From: CALSMU01 sp965230225 | GTDB taxonomy: Bacteria > Bacteroidota > Bacteroidia > Flavobacteriales_D > Parvicellaceae | Length of the DNA stretch: 64,000 bases | Direction of reading: 5' to 3' | Assembly: GCA_965230225.1 (NCBI GenBank) | Contig: CBDDKM010000008.1 | Location: 310,001-374,000 of the forward strand | Shown: in pieces, positions 34,142 to 44,213 of the stretch | Layout: each line of letters opens with the position of its first letter | Position numbering within the stretch: the stretch's first letter is position 1 | Translations under genes and position numbers: made by a program | Notes under the pieces: generated by a model | What the model saw: the letters and a program-made list of their open reading frames with translations, nothing else | Database searches by the model: none | Told to the model about the DNA's origin: nothing

Positions 34142-35437
34142 TTATTTTCCTTCCAACGCTTTTAATTTATCGTTGTATTTAGCAAAATTCTCATCGTCTC
34201 CGATCATTACAAAAATACTCTTAAGAATCTTAATTGTATTAGTGTCTTTTCCGTTCAACTCATGAGCTTTTTCTAAAGGAGCAATCGCCTCTTTAAATTT
34301 CTCTTCTGCTTTTTTCGCTTCTACTTCGTATAATTTTTGGTCGATGATTTCGTCCAATAATTTTTGAAGCTCTACACCTTCATTATAATAAAGAGCCCCT
34401 AAGTTATACGTAGCATCGAAATACTTAGGATCTAACTCCAATGCTTTTTTGTACGCCTCTGCCGATTTGGAAGCATATAATTTACCATCGTCATGCTTTT
34501 TATCTTCGTGTGCTTTGGTAGCCATCTCATCGAAAGTAGCTCCAATGTTAAAGTGAAGAATTGGGTTTTTAGGATCAGCTTTTACTGCTTCCTGAAGACT
34601 AGCTTGAGCTTTCTCGCTATCTCCCGTAGAGAAGTAGTAGTTAAACTCTTCGATAGAAAGAGCTAAGTTGCCAGGGTATTTTGCTTTACCATCCTGAATT
34701 ACTTTCAATGCTTCCTCAGAAGGTTTTCCTTCATTCTTTTTATTAATTACCTGTACCATTAATTGGTGTACCAATGCATTTCCTCCGTATCCAAGCTCTG
34801 CAGCTTTTCCGTAATACTCTAATGCTTCGTCGTACATTTCTGCGTTATCAGCAGCCAACCCTGCATTGTACATTGCAAGAGTATCTTTTTCTCCAATTAC
34901 ATCGTACATTTCAACTGCTCCTGCAAATCCTGCAAATGCTTCTTTGTACTTTTCTTCCTGGAACATTGCAATAGCAGAGTTCAATGACATTCCTCTCATT
35001 TGGCTCATCATTGTTCTAATGTCGTCCTCGTAGTAAGAGTTAGCAGCAATACTTTTTCTGAATGCTCCCATGGAAGCTTCTTCGAATTTATCGGTATCAG
35101 CTTCTACTTCTTTTTGAATTTCTTCGTCACCAGCAGCTAACATCATGTAGCTTAAGTTAGCCAACCCCTGATAATAATACAGCTTAGCTAAATCTTTGGT
35201 TTTTGTTAATGTTCCTTTTTCGTTTTGAAGTGCAACAGCCTTGTTAATCTCAGTTTTCGCTTTCTTCACTTTTTTCGCTAACTCATCAGCATTGTCTGAT
35301 TTTTGAGCTGCTGACATAGCCACCATTAACGGAGAAACCCCTTTTAATTCGATTCCTGCGTTAATCATTTCGTTTTTCTGAGCATTTGAAGAAAGTGCCC
35401 CAAGAACTACTGCAAATAATATAATTGTCTTCTTCAT
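34142..35437 (-). CDS. Exported tetratricopeptide-repeat protein
   Basis: I take the ATG at 35437 (MKKTIILFAVVLGALSSNAQ), which gives a signal peptide and 431 residues; the longer frame upstream lacks one. The mature protein has TPR motifs at YYQGLANLSYMML, MYNAGLAADNAEMYDEALEYYGKAAELG, DPKNPILHFNIGATFDEM and DPKYFDATYNLGALYYNEGVEL, plus lysine-rich helices between. Proteins of this kind in Bacteroidota are periplasmic scaffolds. The gene is single, bounded by the terminator at 34091 and a second one near gyrA. Its binding partner is unknown. Confidence 0.85.
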   Translation of the reverse strand: MKKTIILFAVVLGALSSNAQKNEMINAGIELKGVSPLMVAMSAAQKSDNADELAKKVKKAKTEINKAVALQNEKGTLTKTKDLAKLYYYQGLANLSYMMLAAGDEEIQKEVEADTDKFEEASMGAFRKSIAANSYYEDDIRTMMSQMRGMSLNSAIAMFQEEKYKEAFAGFAGAVEMYDVIGEKDTLAMYNAGLAADNAEMYDEALEYYGKAAELGYGGNALVHQLMVQVINKKNEGKPSEEALKVIQDGKAKYPGNLALSIEEFNYYFSTGDSEKAQASLQEAVKADPKNPILHFNIGATFDEMATKAHEDKKHDDGKLYASKSAEAYKKALELDPKYFDATYNLGALYYNEGVELQKLLDEIIDQKLYEVEAKKAEEKFKEAIAPLEKAHELNGKDTNTIKILKSIFVMIGDDENFAKYNDKLKALEGK

Positions 35438-35530
35438 CTTATATTTTTTATAACGTGATGCAATATTACTAATAATTTCATAAGCCATTTAGCAATTTCT
35501 TTGCCAATCTGACATGAATCAGTTTTATGA

Positions 35531-35566
35531 AAAAAAATCCCCCTGACAATAATTGTGTCAGAGGGA
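35531..35566 (-). terminator. Intrinsic terminator of gyrA
   Basis: Stem TCCCCCTGACA / TGTCAGAGGGA with one mismatch and a loop of 7 bases, preceded by an A-run at 35531-35537 that becomes the U-run on the minus strand. It lies 35 bases beyond the gyrA stop. Confidence 0.85.
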
Positions 35567-35600
35567 TAAATATAAATAATCAAATTTGCCTTAAAATGGC

Positions 35601-38183
35601 TTATTCACCATCGGTAGGAGTTTCAGGATTATCGGTAGCTTCGGCAGAAGTTTCTCCTGTTGGAATCTCCCCTTCAGCACCTTCCATACCTTCAACATTT
35701 TCTAAATCCTCTTCGTCATCTCTTTCTACTTTAGCAACAGCGGCAATGGTATCTTTTCCTCTCAGGTCAATCAATTTAACCCCTTGAGTTGCTCTTCCCA
35801 TTGTTCTAAGAGAATCAACATGCATACGGATCATGATTCCTGACTTATTAATGATCATTAAGTCATCATCATCAGTAACTACTTTTATAGCTACCAACTC
35901 ACCAGTCTTATCCGTAACATTTAAGGTCTTAACTCCTTTTCCTCCTCTATTGGTAATTCTATAAATAGCTTCACCAGTTTCAGGATCGTTAAGTAGTGTA
36001 CGTTTTCCGTATCCTTTTTCAGATACTACTAATATAGTATGAGTGAAATCTTCAACGCAAACCATTCCAACTACTTCATCTTTCTCGTTTCCAAGGGTAA
36101 TTCCTCTAACACCAGAAGCAGTTCTTCCCATCGGACGAACAGTAGATTCGTTGAAACGGATAGCTCTACCAGATTTAAGAGCCATTAGAATTTCGTGCTC
36201 TCCTCCAGTTAATTTAGCTTCCAGTAACTCATCTCCCTCTCTAATTCCAATGGCATTAATACCATTCGTTCTAGGACGAGAGTAGGCATCCAGTTTGGTT
36301 TTCTTAACCACACCTTTCTTAGTACACATTACAATGTACTTACCTTCTACATACTCTTCGCTTCTGATATCTCCAACATTGATGTAAGCTTTTACCTTAT
36401 CATCCTGTTCGATGTTGATCAGGTTTTGAATTGCTCTTCCTTTAGAGTTTTTACCACCTTCTGGTACTTCGTAAACTCTCATCCAGAAACAACGACCTTT
36501 TTCTGTAAAGATTAATAGGTAGTTGTGGTTAGTTGCTACGAATAAGTGCTCTAAGAAATCTTTATCTCTTGTTTGAGAAGCTTTAGATCCAACTCCTCCT
36601 CTGTTCTGAACTTTGTATTCGTCCAGACGAGTTCTCTTAATGTATCCAGCGTGGCTAATGGTTACCACAACTTCATCATCCGGAATTAAATCTTCGATTC
36701 TCATTTCGTTGGCAGAGTACTCGATAGTAGAGCGTCTTTCATCTCCATATTTATCTTTGATCTCCAACAACTCCTCTTTAATGATATCCATTCTTCTCTC
36801 CTCTCTATCAAGAATATCTTTCAAGTCGGCGATTAATTTCATGATATCATCGTACTCAGCTCTAAGTTTATCCTGCTCCAGTCCGGTAAGGTTTCTAAGT
36901 CTCATCTCAACGATGGCCTTAGCCTGAATTTCGGATAACTCGAAACGCTCCATTAAAGAAGCTCTTGCCTCTTCTGCATTCTTAGATGCTCTGATCAATT
37001 TAATTACCTCATCAATATTGTCTGAAGCAATGATCAATCCTTCTAAGATGTGAGCTCTTTCTTCTGCTTTTCTCAACTCGTATTGAGTTCTTCTAACAAT
37101 AACTTCGTGACGGTGCTCCACAAAGTGGTGGATCATGTCCTTCAAGTTCAATACTTCAGGACGTCCATTAACCAAAGCAATGTTATTAATAGAGAACGAC
37201 GTTTGTAACGCAGTATATTTATATAGTTTGTTTAGTACAACGTTTGGAATTGCATCTCTTTTTAATTCATATACAATTCTCATCCCTGTACGGTCAGACT
37301 CATCTCTCAACTCAGAAATACCTGTCAGTTTTCCTTCATTAACCAACGAAGCAGTTTTCTGAATCATGTCTGCTTTGTTTACCTGGTAAGGAATTTCAGT
37401 AACGATAATGGCTTCTCTACCTTCTCTAATTTCTTCGATGGTAGCTTTTGCTCTCATCACTACTCTTCCTCTACCGTTTTCAAAGGCATTTTTAACTCCT
37501 TCGTATCCGTAGATGATACCTCCAGTTGGGAAATCAGGTGCTTTTACATGTTGCATCAATTCCTCAATCTCGATATCTCTGTTGTCGATGTAAGCAATTG
37601 TTCCATCGATCACCTCGCTCAAGTTATGAGGTGCCATATTGGTAGCCATACCTACCGCAATACCTGAAGCTCCATTTACTAACAGTGCAGGTATTCTGGT
37701 TGGAAGAACAGTTGGTTCATTTAAAGAATCATCAAAGTTGGGAGAAAAATCAACGGTTTCTTTATCCAGATCAGACAACATTTCTTCTGCTGCCTTTTGA
37801 AGCTTAGCCTCTGTATAACGCATTGCTGCCGGGCTATCTCCATCCACAGAACCAAAGTTACCTTGTCCGTCTACCAACGGGTAACGTAGGGACCAATCCT
37901 GAGCCATACGAACCATTGCATCATAAACGGAAGAATCACCATGTGGGTGATACTTACCTAGAACCTCCCCGACGATACGAGCAGATTTCTTGTAAGGGCT
38001 ACTAGCTCTAACTCCAAGATCCAACATTCCGTATAATACTCTTCTATGAACAGGTTTTAATCCATCCCGAACATCCGGTAAGGCTCTGGAAACAATCACC
38101 GACATCGAATAATCGATGTAGGCGGTCTTCATTTCCTCCTCAATGCTAACCGGAATAATTTTTTCTCCTTTTTCTTCTGACAT
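35601..38183 (-). CDS. gyrA: DNA gyrase subunit A
   Basis: An 860-residue type IIA topoisomerase A subunit. The winged helix carries the catalytic Tyr123 (MRYTEAKL) and the region that is altered in quinolone resistance reads HGDSSVYD with Ser84 and Asp88, the susceptible wild-type residues. The C-terminal pinwheel has the GyrA-box-like motif QNRGGVG, consistent with gyrase and not topoisomerase IV. The very end is acidic and Glu/Thr-rich (after about residue 820). It converts ATP hydrolysis by GyrB into negative supercoiling. GyrB is not in the window. It is a single gene divergent from clpC. Confidence 0.96.
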   Translation of the reverse strand: MSEEKGEKIIPVSIEEEMKTAYIDYSMSVIVSRALPDVRDGLKPVHRRVLYGMLDLGVRASSPYKKSARIVGEVLGKYHPHGDSSVYDAMVRMAQDWSLRYPLVDGQGNFGSVDGDSPAAMRYTEAKLQKAAEEMLSDLDKETVDFSPNFDDSLNEPTVLPTRIPALLVNGASGIAVGMATNMAPHNLSEVIDGTIAYIDNRDIEIEELMQHVKAPDFPTGGIIYGYEGVKNAFENGRGRVVMRAKATIEEIREGREAIIVTEIPYQVNKADMIQKTASLVNEGKLTGISELRDESDRTGMRIVYELKRDAIPNVVLNKLYKYTALQTSFSINNIALVNGRPEVLNLKDMIHHFVEHRHEVIVRRTQYELRKAEERAHILEGLIIASDNIDEVIKLIRASKNAEEARASLMERFELSEIQAKAIVEMRLRNLTGLEQDKLRAEYDDIMKLIADLKDILDREERRMDIIKEELLEIKDKYGDERRSTIEYSANEMRIEDLIPDDEVVVTISHAGYIKRTRLDEYKVQNRGGVGSKASQTRDKDFLEHLFVATNHNYLLIFTEKGRCFWMRVYEVPEGGKNSKGRAIQNLINIEQDDKVKAYINVGDIRSEEYVEGKYIVMCTKKGVVKKTKLDAYSRPRTNGINAIGIREGDELLEAKLTGGEHEILMALKSGRAIRFNESTVRPMGRTASGVRGITLGNEKDEVVGMVCVEDFTHTILVVSEKGYGKRTLLNDPETGEAIYRITNRGGKGVKTLNVTDKTGELVAIKVVTDDDDLMIINKSGIMIRMHVDSLRTMGRATQGVKLIDLRGKDTIAAVAKVERDDEEDLENVEGMEGAEGEIPTGETSAEATDNPETPTDGE

Positions 38184-38381
38184 ATGATTAAAATCTAACT
38201 TTTAATTGTTTGTTTATAATCAAAATTGCACCCCAGAAGAGGCGCAACTTTTCTTATTTTAATAAGTTCTCGAAAATACTAATTGCTGACGGCTTTTAAG
38301 GATAAAAACAACCGCTATTTGCTAACAAAATTCTGTGAAAAATTAGACAATTGTTGAAAATTAAAAGTCAGAAGGTATTTT

Positions 38382-38389
38382 TATCTTTG
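38382..38389 (+). promoter_or_regulatory. -7 box (TATCTTTG) for clpC
   Basis: Perfect TAnnTTTG element with TTGTTG about 25 bases upstream (slightly longer than usual spacing). It gives a leader of about 95 bases, which contains an inverted repeat. Confidence 0.55.
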
Positions 38390-38410
38390 AATTGCATGGT
38401 ATATTCCTTA

Positions 38411-38446
38411 TTTTAGGGTCGAATGTGATTTTGAACAACCCTAAAA
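38411..38446 (+). promoter_or_regulatory. Inverted repeat in the clpC leader
   Basis: TTTTAGGGT and ACCCTAAAA are perfect 9-base complements separated by 18 bases. Located in the presumed mRNA leader, 44 bases before the ATG. It does not match CIRCE (TTAGCACTC-N9-GAGTGCTAA). It could be a regulatory hairpin or a regulator-binding site. Confidence 0.5.
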
Positions 38447-38489
38447 CTGAATATCAATAACTAGATTTAGACTAATTTTAAAAACAAGT

Positions 38490-41027
38490 ATGGAAGCAAA
38501 GTTTTCTCCAAGAGTAAAAGATGTAATTAGCTTTAGCCGCGAGGAAGCTCTACGATTGGGACATGACTATATTGGAGTGGAACACCTCCTATTGGGAATT
38601 ATCAGAGAGGGCGAAGGAATCGCAGTAAAGATTATTAAGAACTCTAACATAGACCTGAAAACCTTAAGAAAAGACCTGGAGAGCAATCTATCAACCAGCA
38701 ATGGGAAACAAGCCAATTCCGGCAATATTCCATTAGTAAAGCAGGCTGAGAAAGTACTCAAGATAACCTATTTAGAAGCAAAGTTATTTAAGAGTAATAT
38801 GATCGGTACAGAACACCTTCTTCTTTCTATTTTGAAGGAAGAGGATAATATTGCCGCTCAAACGTTAAACAAATTTAAGATCGATTACGATCTGGTAAAA
38901 GACGAATTAGAACTTATGATGGAACAAGGATATCAGGAGCCAAGAGCTGAGCTTCCTGGTAATGCAGATGAAGATGACAGCACAATGGGTGGAGGATTTT
39001 CTGGTGGATCACCAAGAAAGTCGAGTGATTCTAAATCAAAAACTCCAGTGTTGGACAATTTTGGGAGAGACTTAACGAAATACGCAGAAGACGGGAAGTT
39101 GGATCCGATTGTGGGAAGAGAATCCGAAATTGAAAGGGTATCTCAGATTTTAAGTAGAAGAAAAAAGAACAACCCGATCCTTATCGGAGAACCTGGTGTT
39201 GGTAAATCTGCTATTGCAGAAGGACTTGCATTGAGAATCGTTCAAAGAAAAGTATCGAGAGTTCTATTCAATAAACGAATCATCTCGTTGGATTTAGCTT
39301 CTTTAGTAGCTGGAACCAAGTACAGAGGTCAGTTTGAAGAAAGAATGAAGGCCGTGATGAACGAATTGGAGAAATCTCCAGACATCATTTTGTTTATCGA
39401 TGAAATCCACACCATTATTGGTGCAGGTGGAGCTTCAGGTAGCTTAGATGCCTCGAACATGTTTAAACCTGCTTTGGCCAGGGGTGAAATTCAATGTATT
39501 GGAGCTACTACTCTTGATGAGTACAGACAATACATCGAAAAAGATGGTGCTTTAGAAAGAAGATTCCAAAAAGTATTGGTTGAACCAACTACTGTTGAGG
39601 AAACAATTCAAATCCTTAAGAACATTAAGGAGAAATACGAAGATCATCACAATGTTAATTACACACAGGAAGCTATTGAAGCGTGTGTTAATTTAACTTC
39701 CAGATACATTACCGACAGGCACTTGCCGGACAAAGCAATTGATGCGTTGGATGAAGTTGGATCAAGAGTTCACATCACCAACATTAATGTACCTAAAGAG
39801 ATCATCGATATTGAAAAGAAAATCGAAGAGATTAAGGTTCAGAAGAATGAAGTTGTTCGTAGCCAACAATACGAAGAGGCTGCTAAATTGAGAGACAACG
39901 AAAGAAAACTGAATGAGGAGTTGGATGCTGCTAAACTTAAGTGGGAAAACGAAAGTAAATCTCATAGAGAAGTAGTAACTGAAGAGCACGTTGCTGAAGT
40001 TGTAGCAATGATGACTGGTATTCCTGTTCAACGTGTTGCCGAAAAAGAAAGCGGTAGACTAATGAAAATGGGAGAAACCATTCAAGGTTCGGTTATTGGG
40101 CAAGACGAGGCTATTAAGAAAGTAGTTAAGGCCATTCAGCGTAACAGGGCCGGATTAAAAGATCCTAATAAGCCAATTGGTTCATTCATTTTCTTAGGAC
40201 CTACAGGAGTTGGTAAAACTCAACTTTGTAAAGTATTGGCTAAAAACATGTTTGATACAGAAGAAGCTTTGATCCGTATTGACATGAGTGAATACATGGA
40301 GAAATTTGCTCTTTCAAGATTAATTGGAGCACCTCCGGGCTACGTTGGATATGAAGAAGGTGGACAGTTAACTGAAAAAGTAAGAAGAAGACCTTATTCT
40401 ATCATCCTATTGGATGAGATTGAAAAAGCTCACCCAGACGTATTTAACTTACTACTACAAGCGTTGGATGATGGACAATTAACCGACAGCCTTGGTAGAA
40501 AAGTTGACTTTAGAAATACCATCATCATCATGACTTCCAACATTGGAGCCAGACAGCTGCAAGATTTTGGAACAGGTGTTGGATTTGGAACAAAAGCACA
40601 AGCAGATAACAAAGAAGCTAATCAAAACTTCGTTATTCAAACTGCACTTAAAAAGGCATTTGCACCAGAATTCCTTAACCGTATCGATGACATCATCTTG
40701 TTTAACTCATTAACCAGAGAAGATATTCATAGCATTATTGACATTGAATTGAAAAAACTATTTGGTAGAGTTGAAGAGTTAGGATATAAAATTGAGCTTT
40801 CTGAGAAAGCTAAAGATTTTATTGCCGACAAAGGATTTGATCAGAAATTTGGAGCTCGTCCTCTTAAGAGAGCTATCCAAAAATACCTTGAAGATCCATT
40901 GGCAGAACAAATCATTAAGAGTGAATTGAACGATGGTGATACGTTAAAAGTTGATCTTGGTAAAGACAATGAAATCTCTATATCCACAAAAGGTAAAAAG
41001 TCTTCTAAGAAAAAAGAAGATGAATAG
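38490..41027 (+). CDS. clpC: Clp protease ATP-binding subunit ClpC
   Basis: An 845-residue HSP100 unfoldase: two Clp N-terminal repeats (start FSPRVKDVISFSREEALRLGHDYIG; second around 83-150), first AAA+ domain with Walker A GEPGVGKS, a UVR-like segment (QQYEEAAKLRDNERKL) in the middle domain that defines ClpC rather than ClpA, and the second AAA+ domain with GPTGVGKTQLCK and the C-terminal D2 small domain. A Lys-rich tail follows. It feeds substrates to ClpP, not encoded here. Its leader contains an inverted repeat. It is followed by a bidirectional terminator. Confidence 0.96.
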   Translation: MEAKFSPRVKDVISFSREEALRLGHDYIGVEHLLLGIIREGEGIAVKIIKNSNIDLKTLRKDLESNLSTSNGKQANSGNIPLVKQAEKVLKITYLEAKLFKSNMIGTEHLLLSILKEEDNIAAQTLNKFKIDYDLVKDELELMMEQGYQEPRAELPGNADEDDSTMGGGFSGGSPRKSSDSKSKTPVLDNFGRDLTKYAEDGKLDPIVGRESEIERVSQILSRRKKNNPILIGEPGVGKSAIAEGLALRIVQRKVSRVLFNKRIISLDLASLVAGTKYRGQFEERMKAVMNELEKSPDIILFIDEIHTIIGAGGASGSLDASNMFKPALARGEIQCIGATTLDEYRQYIEKDGALERRFQKVLVEPTTVEETIQILKNIKEKYEDHHNVNYTQEAIEACVNLTSRYITDRHLPDKAIDALDEVGSRVHITNINVPKEIIDIEKKIEEIKVQKNEVVRSQQYEEAAKLRDNERKLNEELDAAKLKWENESKSHREVVTEEHVAEVVAMMTGIPVQRVAEKESGRLMKMGETIQGSVIGQDEAIKKVVKAIQRNRAGLKDPNKPIGSFIFLGPTGVGKTQLCKVLAKNMFDTEEALIRIDMSEYMEKFALSRLIGAPPGYVGYEEGGQLTEKVRRRPYSIILLDEIEKAHPDVFNLLLQALDDGQLTDSLGRKVDFRNTIIIMTSNIGARQLQDFGTGVGFGTKAQADNKEANQNFVIQTALKKAFAPEFLNRIDDIILFNSLTREDIHSIIDIELKKLFGRVEELGYKIELSEKAKDFIADKGFDQKFGARPLKRAIQKYLEDPLAEQIIKSELNDGDTLKVDLGKDNEISISTKGKKSSKKKEDE

Positions 41028-41048
41028 ATAAACTAACTTAAATGGAAT

Positions 41049-41080
41049 AAGCCTTCTGCATTTTGTGGAAGGCTTTTTTT
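41049..41080. terminator. Bidirectional intrinsic terminator
   Basis: Stem AAGCCTTC / GAAGGCTT, extended by a second short pairing (TGCA / TGTG region), followed by a T-run. It is shared between clpC and the convergent sensor-phosphatase gene. Confidence 0.88.
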
Positions 41081-41085
41081 ATGCC

Positions 41086-44000
41086 TTATACTTCGAAACC
41101 AATTAGGATCACATCATCCATTTGCATCATGTCTCCCTTCCAGGTATAGAAGAAAGAATCAATTTCTGCATATTGCTTTTCGATTGGCATTAAGGACACT
41201 TGATCCAATAATTCGTGGAAACCTGTTAGCTTCAGTTTTCTCTGGTACGGACCACCAAATTGATCTGGATAACCATCGCTAAACATGTATACCTTATCTC
41301 CTTTCTCCAATTGATACTCCTGAGTGGTAAATGTCTTATCTTTTATAATGGTCCCTCCTAGTGAGTATCTATCTCCTCTCAACACAGTTCTCATTCCGTA
41401 ACGGTAGATATAAACAGGGCGAAGTGCCCCGGCAAACTTCATTAAATTGGTTTTCATGTCAATTACACAAACCGATAAATCCATCCCATCTTTATTAGAC
41501 TCCAACGTATCTGTTTGCCTTAATGTGGCAACAAGGTTTGTATCTAAATCTTCCAATATCTTTCCTGGATCCAATATGTGCTTTAATACCGCAGACTCAT
41601 ACATTAGCATAGTACCAATCATACTCATGAATCCTCCCGGCACTCCATGTCCGGTACAATCGGCACAAGTAATTAACACTTGATCTCCGAATTGCTTCAC
41701 CCAATAAAAATCACCACTTACAATATCCTTCGGCTTATAGAAAATAAAACTCTTAGGAAATAACTCATCAAACTCTGTTTTTTCAGGCAATATAGCTTTC
41801 TGAATCCTTTTAGCGTAGTTAATACTGTCTGTTAAATCCTTGTTGATTTCCTCAATTTCTTCTTTTTGGTTAACCACCTCTTTGGTTCTTTCTGCCAGTT
41901 GCAACTCCAGCTCCTTTTGGTAGCGAATGTGTCTACTCTCTCTCATTTTAATAATCACTGTTACAGCAGCAACTAAAAGAATGAATATGGATACATAAAA
42001 CCACCACTTTTTCCAGTAAGGTTCGGCAATGGTTATCTTAAAGGTTGTTTCTTCTCCCGTTATACCGTCAGCATTAAAGGAACGCACATGGAAAGTATAT
42101 TCGCCATCGCGTACTTTTTGGTAGATAATTTCCGGGTTATTGGTCATTTCAGACCATTTATAATCGTATCCCTCCAGGTAATATTGATAGGTAACTCCTT
42201 TAGCATTTTTAAGGCTAAGCCCCATCAAATCGATTTTAATATCATATTCGCCATAGGACAAGTCTACGTCATGAATAGAAGAAATCATTTCATCGTTAAT
42301 GATTAACGACCTTATAGAAGTAATTGGAGGAATTTGATTGATGACATCAGCATTCGCATTACAAAGCACTACCCCATTTTCCGTTCCTAACCATAATTCA
42401 TTATCGTACCTACTAACAGCTGCACGTACAAATCTAGTATCCATTCCGTACTTCTCCTTATACGTTTCTATCTGATAATTTACAGGATCTACTTTACTTA
42501 ACCCTCCATTATGGGTTACCCAGATGTTGCCATTAATGTCTTCAGAAATTCCATAGCAATAGTTAGTTGCCAGTCCATTTTCCGTTTTCAAATTAGTGAT
42601 AGAGTCACTGATGTGAAATATTCCATTATTAGCGGTACTTAACCAAATATCACCTTTACTATCTTCAGTAATCATATTAATGGTTACCACATCATAGTCT
42701 GGAGTTAACTGAATATTTCTAAACGTTTCATCTTCGAACTTACTAAGATAAGCGCTCTGCGCTCCCACATAGATGTCTTTACTTTTAGAAATGTAAATGC
42801 TAGCAATATAATTGTGAGTTAAACCTGACGATATATCATAACGAACTACACCTGTGTGATTAATGTCTCTTCTGTATACCCCATTAAGTGTTCCTATCCA
42901 AAGTTTATCATCTACAATATCCAAACTTACTATGGATTCTGATAAACCATCTTCCGATAAAACAATTTTATTGAATTGACCAGATAGCCCTTTTAATTCA
43001 AATAATCCAGATTCCTGAGTGGAAACAAATAAGATAGAATCGCCAGCAAACTTGACCCCTGATATAATATCATCCGGTAACCCCTGCTCCACACCATAAG
43101 AATAAAGCACCTTTAGGTTACTCTTATTATAGGCCATCAAGCTTCCCTTTCTGGCTACCCAAATTTGATCTTTATTAGCATAAACATGAGATACTTCTTC
43201 TTGCTGATCTGTTCTGAAGTAAAAGGTAAAGAGATTATCTCCTCTGGAAGCTAACCCTTCTCCAAGGGTTCCTACCCACATCACTCCTTCTCTATCCAGG
43301 AACATGGTATTTACAGCATCAGACTTCAATCCATTACTGGAATTGTACCTTTCACTTACCAATAACTTTCCTTCTTCGAAAGAAGCTTTTAATAATCCTG
43401 TTTGCAAAGTACTTACCCATAGAATTTCGTCTTTATAATTTAAGTCTCTTACAACCAGATCTTCTTCTTCGGTGTTTACAATCTCTACTTTCTGGCTTCT
43501 AAATACTCCGTCTTTTTGTTCTACTATATAGAAACCGGAATATAAAGTTGCTACCAAAATTTTATTATCGTCGAACTTAACCGTTTTTACAACCTGATCA
43601 AGCGGTAGCCCAGAAACGTCCTGAGTTTTACTCAACAGTTTTTCTTCTGGGTAATAACGATAAACCTCTAACCCTTCGGAGGTTCCTACAAAGAAGTTAT
43701 CCTGATCATCAATGTGTAACGAATAAATATACTCCCCTTGAAACAGGGTATTGAAGAATTCAAATTTCCCATCTTGATTCACATAAAATAAACCAAAATC
43801 CTGGGCCGCAAACCAAATGTGACCTCTATGATCCTCAGCTATATCGGTAATTACACTTCCTATTCCATCTCCACGGTGAACAAGATCAAATTTCTTTCCA
43901 TCATAAATACTAGATCCTCCTGATTTATGACCAAACCAAATGTTCCCTTTACTATCCGAAAAACTACACGAGATAAAATCCTCCGTTAATCCATCGGATT

Positions 44001-44205
44001 TATACTTCATATCAAAACTTTCCCCATCAAATACACCAACACCTTCTCCTGTACCTACAATCAGGTAACCGTTGTTATCTTGTTCAATAGAGTAAATAAA
44101 GGGGTCCCGTAAGCCTACATTTTGACCTAAATGTTCAAATTTAAATTCCTGCCCATACAATTGGACAGATGATAGAAGTACAAGAAAAAGGATTAGTCTC
44201 CTCAT
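41086..44205 (-). CDS. Propeller/Y_Y_Y sensor with SpoIIE-type phosphatase
   Basis: A 1039-residue membrane sensor. Signal sequence 1-18, then two-component regulator propeller repeats (about 25-620, e.g. GNIWFGHKSGG, GHIWFAAQDFG, GVMWVGTLGEG), a Y_Y_Y domain (about 640-735), one membrane helix (about 742-762), a coiled coil, and a C-terminal SpoIIE/PP2C phosphatase with KDIVSGDFYWV and CADCTGHGVPGGFMSM. It has no kinase domain. Known systems of this type dephosphorylate a STAS- or SiaC-type protein. It is the last gene of the adhesin operon, 8 bases after the 324-residue secreted protein; the SiaC-like gene at 53452 heads the same block. A regulatory link is inferred. Confidence 0.9.
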   Translation of the reverse strand: MRRLILFLVLLSSVQLYGQEFKFEHLGQNVGLRDPFIYSIEQDNNGYLIVGTGEGVGVFDGESFDMKYKSDGLTEDFISCSFSDSKGNIWFGHKSGGSSIYDGKKFDLVHRGDGIGSVITDIAEDHRGHIWFAAQDFGLFYVNQDGKFEFFNTLFQGEYIYSLHIDDQDNFFVGTSEGLEVYRYYPEEKLLSKTQDVSGLPLDQVVKTVKFDDNKILVATLYSGFYIVEQKDGVFRSQKVEIVNTEEEDLVVRDLNYKDEILWVSTLQTGLLKASFEEGKLLVSERYNSSNGLKSDAVNTMFLDREGVMWVGTLGEGLASRGDNLFTFYFRTDQQEEVSHVYANKDQIWVARKGSLMAYNKSNLKVLYSYGVEQGLPDDIISGVKFAGDSILFVSTQESGLFELKGLSGQFNKIVLSEDGLSESIVSLDIVDDKLWIGTLNGVYRRDINHTGVVRYDISSGLTHNYIASIYISKSKDIYVGAQSAYLSKFEDETFRNIQLTPDYDVVTINMITEDSKGDIWLSTANNGIFHISDSITNLKTENGLATNYCYGISEDINGNIWVTHNGGLSKVDPVNYQIETYKEKYGMDTRFVRAAVSRYDNELWLGTENGVVLCNANADVINQIPPITSIRSLIINDEMISSIHDVDLSYGEYDIKIDLMGLSLKNAKGVTYQYYLEGYDYKWSEMTNNPEIIYQKVRDGEYTFHVRSFNADGITGEETTFKITIAEPYWKKWWFYVSIFILLVAAVTVIIKMRESRHIRYQKELELQLAERTKEVVNQKEEIEEINKDLTDSINYAKRIQKAILPEKTEFDELFPKSFIFYKPKDIVSGDFYWVKQFGDQVLITCADCTGHGVPGGFMSMIGTMLMYESAVLKHILDPGKILEDLDTNLVATLRQTDTLESNKDGMDLSVCVIDMKTNLMKFAGALRPVYIYRYGMRTVLRGDRYSLGGTIIKDKTFTTQEYQLEKGDKVYMFSDGYPDQFGGPYQRKLKLTGFHELLDQVSLMPIEKQYAEIDSFFYTWKGDMMQMDDVILIGFEV

Positions 44206-44213
44206 TATTCGGT

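Larger units (their letters stand above)
38184..38489. other. 306-base divergent region between gyrA and clpC
   Basis: No gene is visible. It holds the clpC -7 box at 38382 and the inverted repeat at 38411-38446. No perfect TAnnTTTG box for gyrA was found, so its promoter is uncertain. Confidence 0.6.

Noticed and set aside
34142..35488. Longer start for the TPR gene at 35488
   Set aside because: The extension precedes a signal peptide that starts at the ATG at 35437.
35601..38183. Quinolone-resistance substitutions in GyrA
   Set aside because: The region reads HGDSSVYD with Ser84 and Asp88, the wild-type residues.
38411..38446. CIRCE element upstream of clpC
   Set aside because: The sequence does not contain TTAGCACTC/GAGTGCTAA; only an unrelated 9-base inverted repeat is present.
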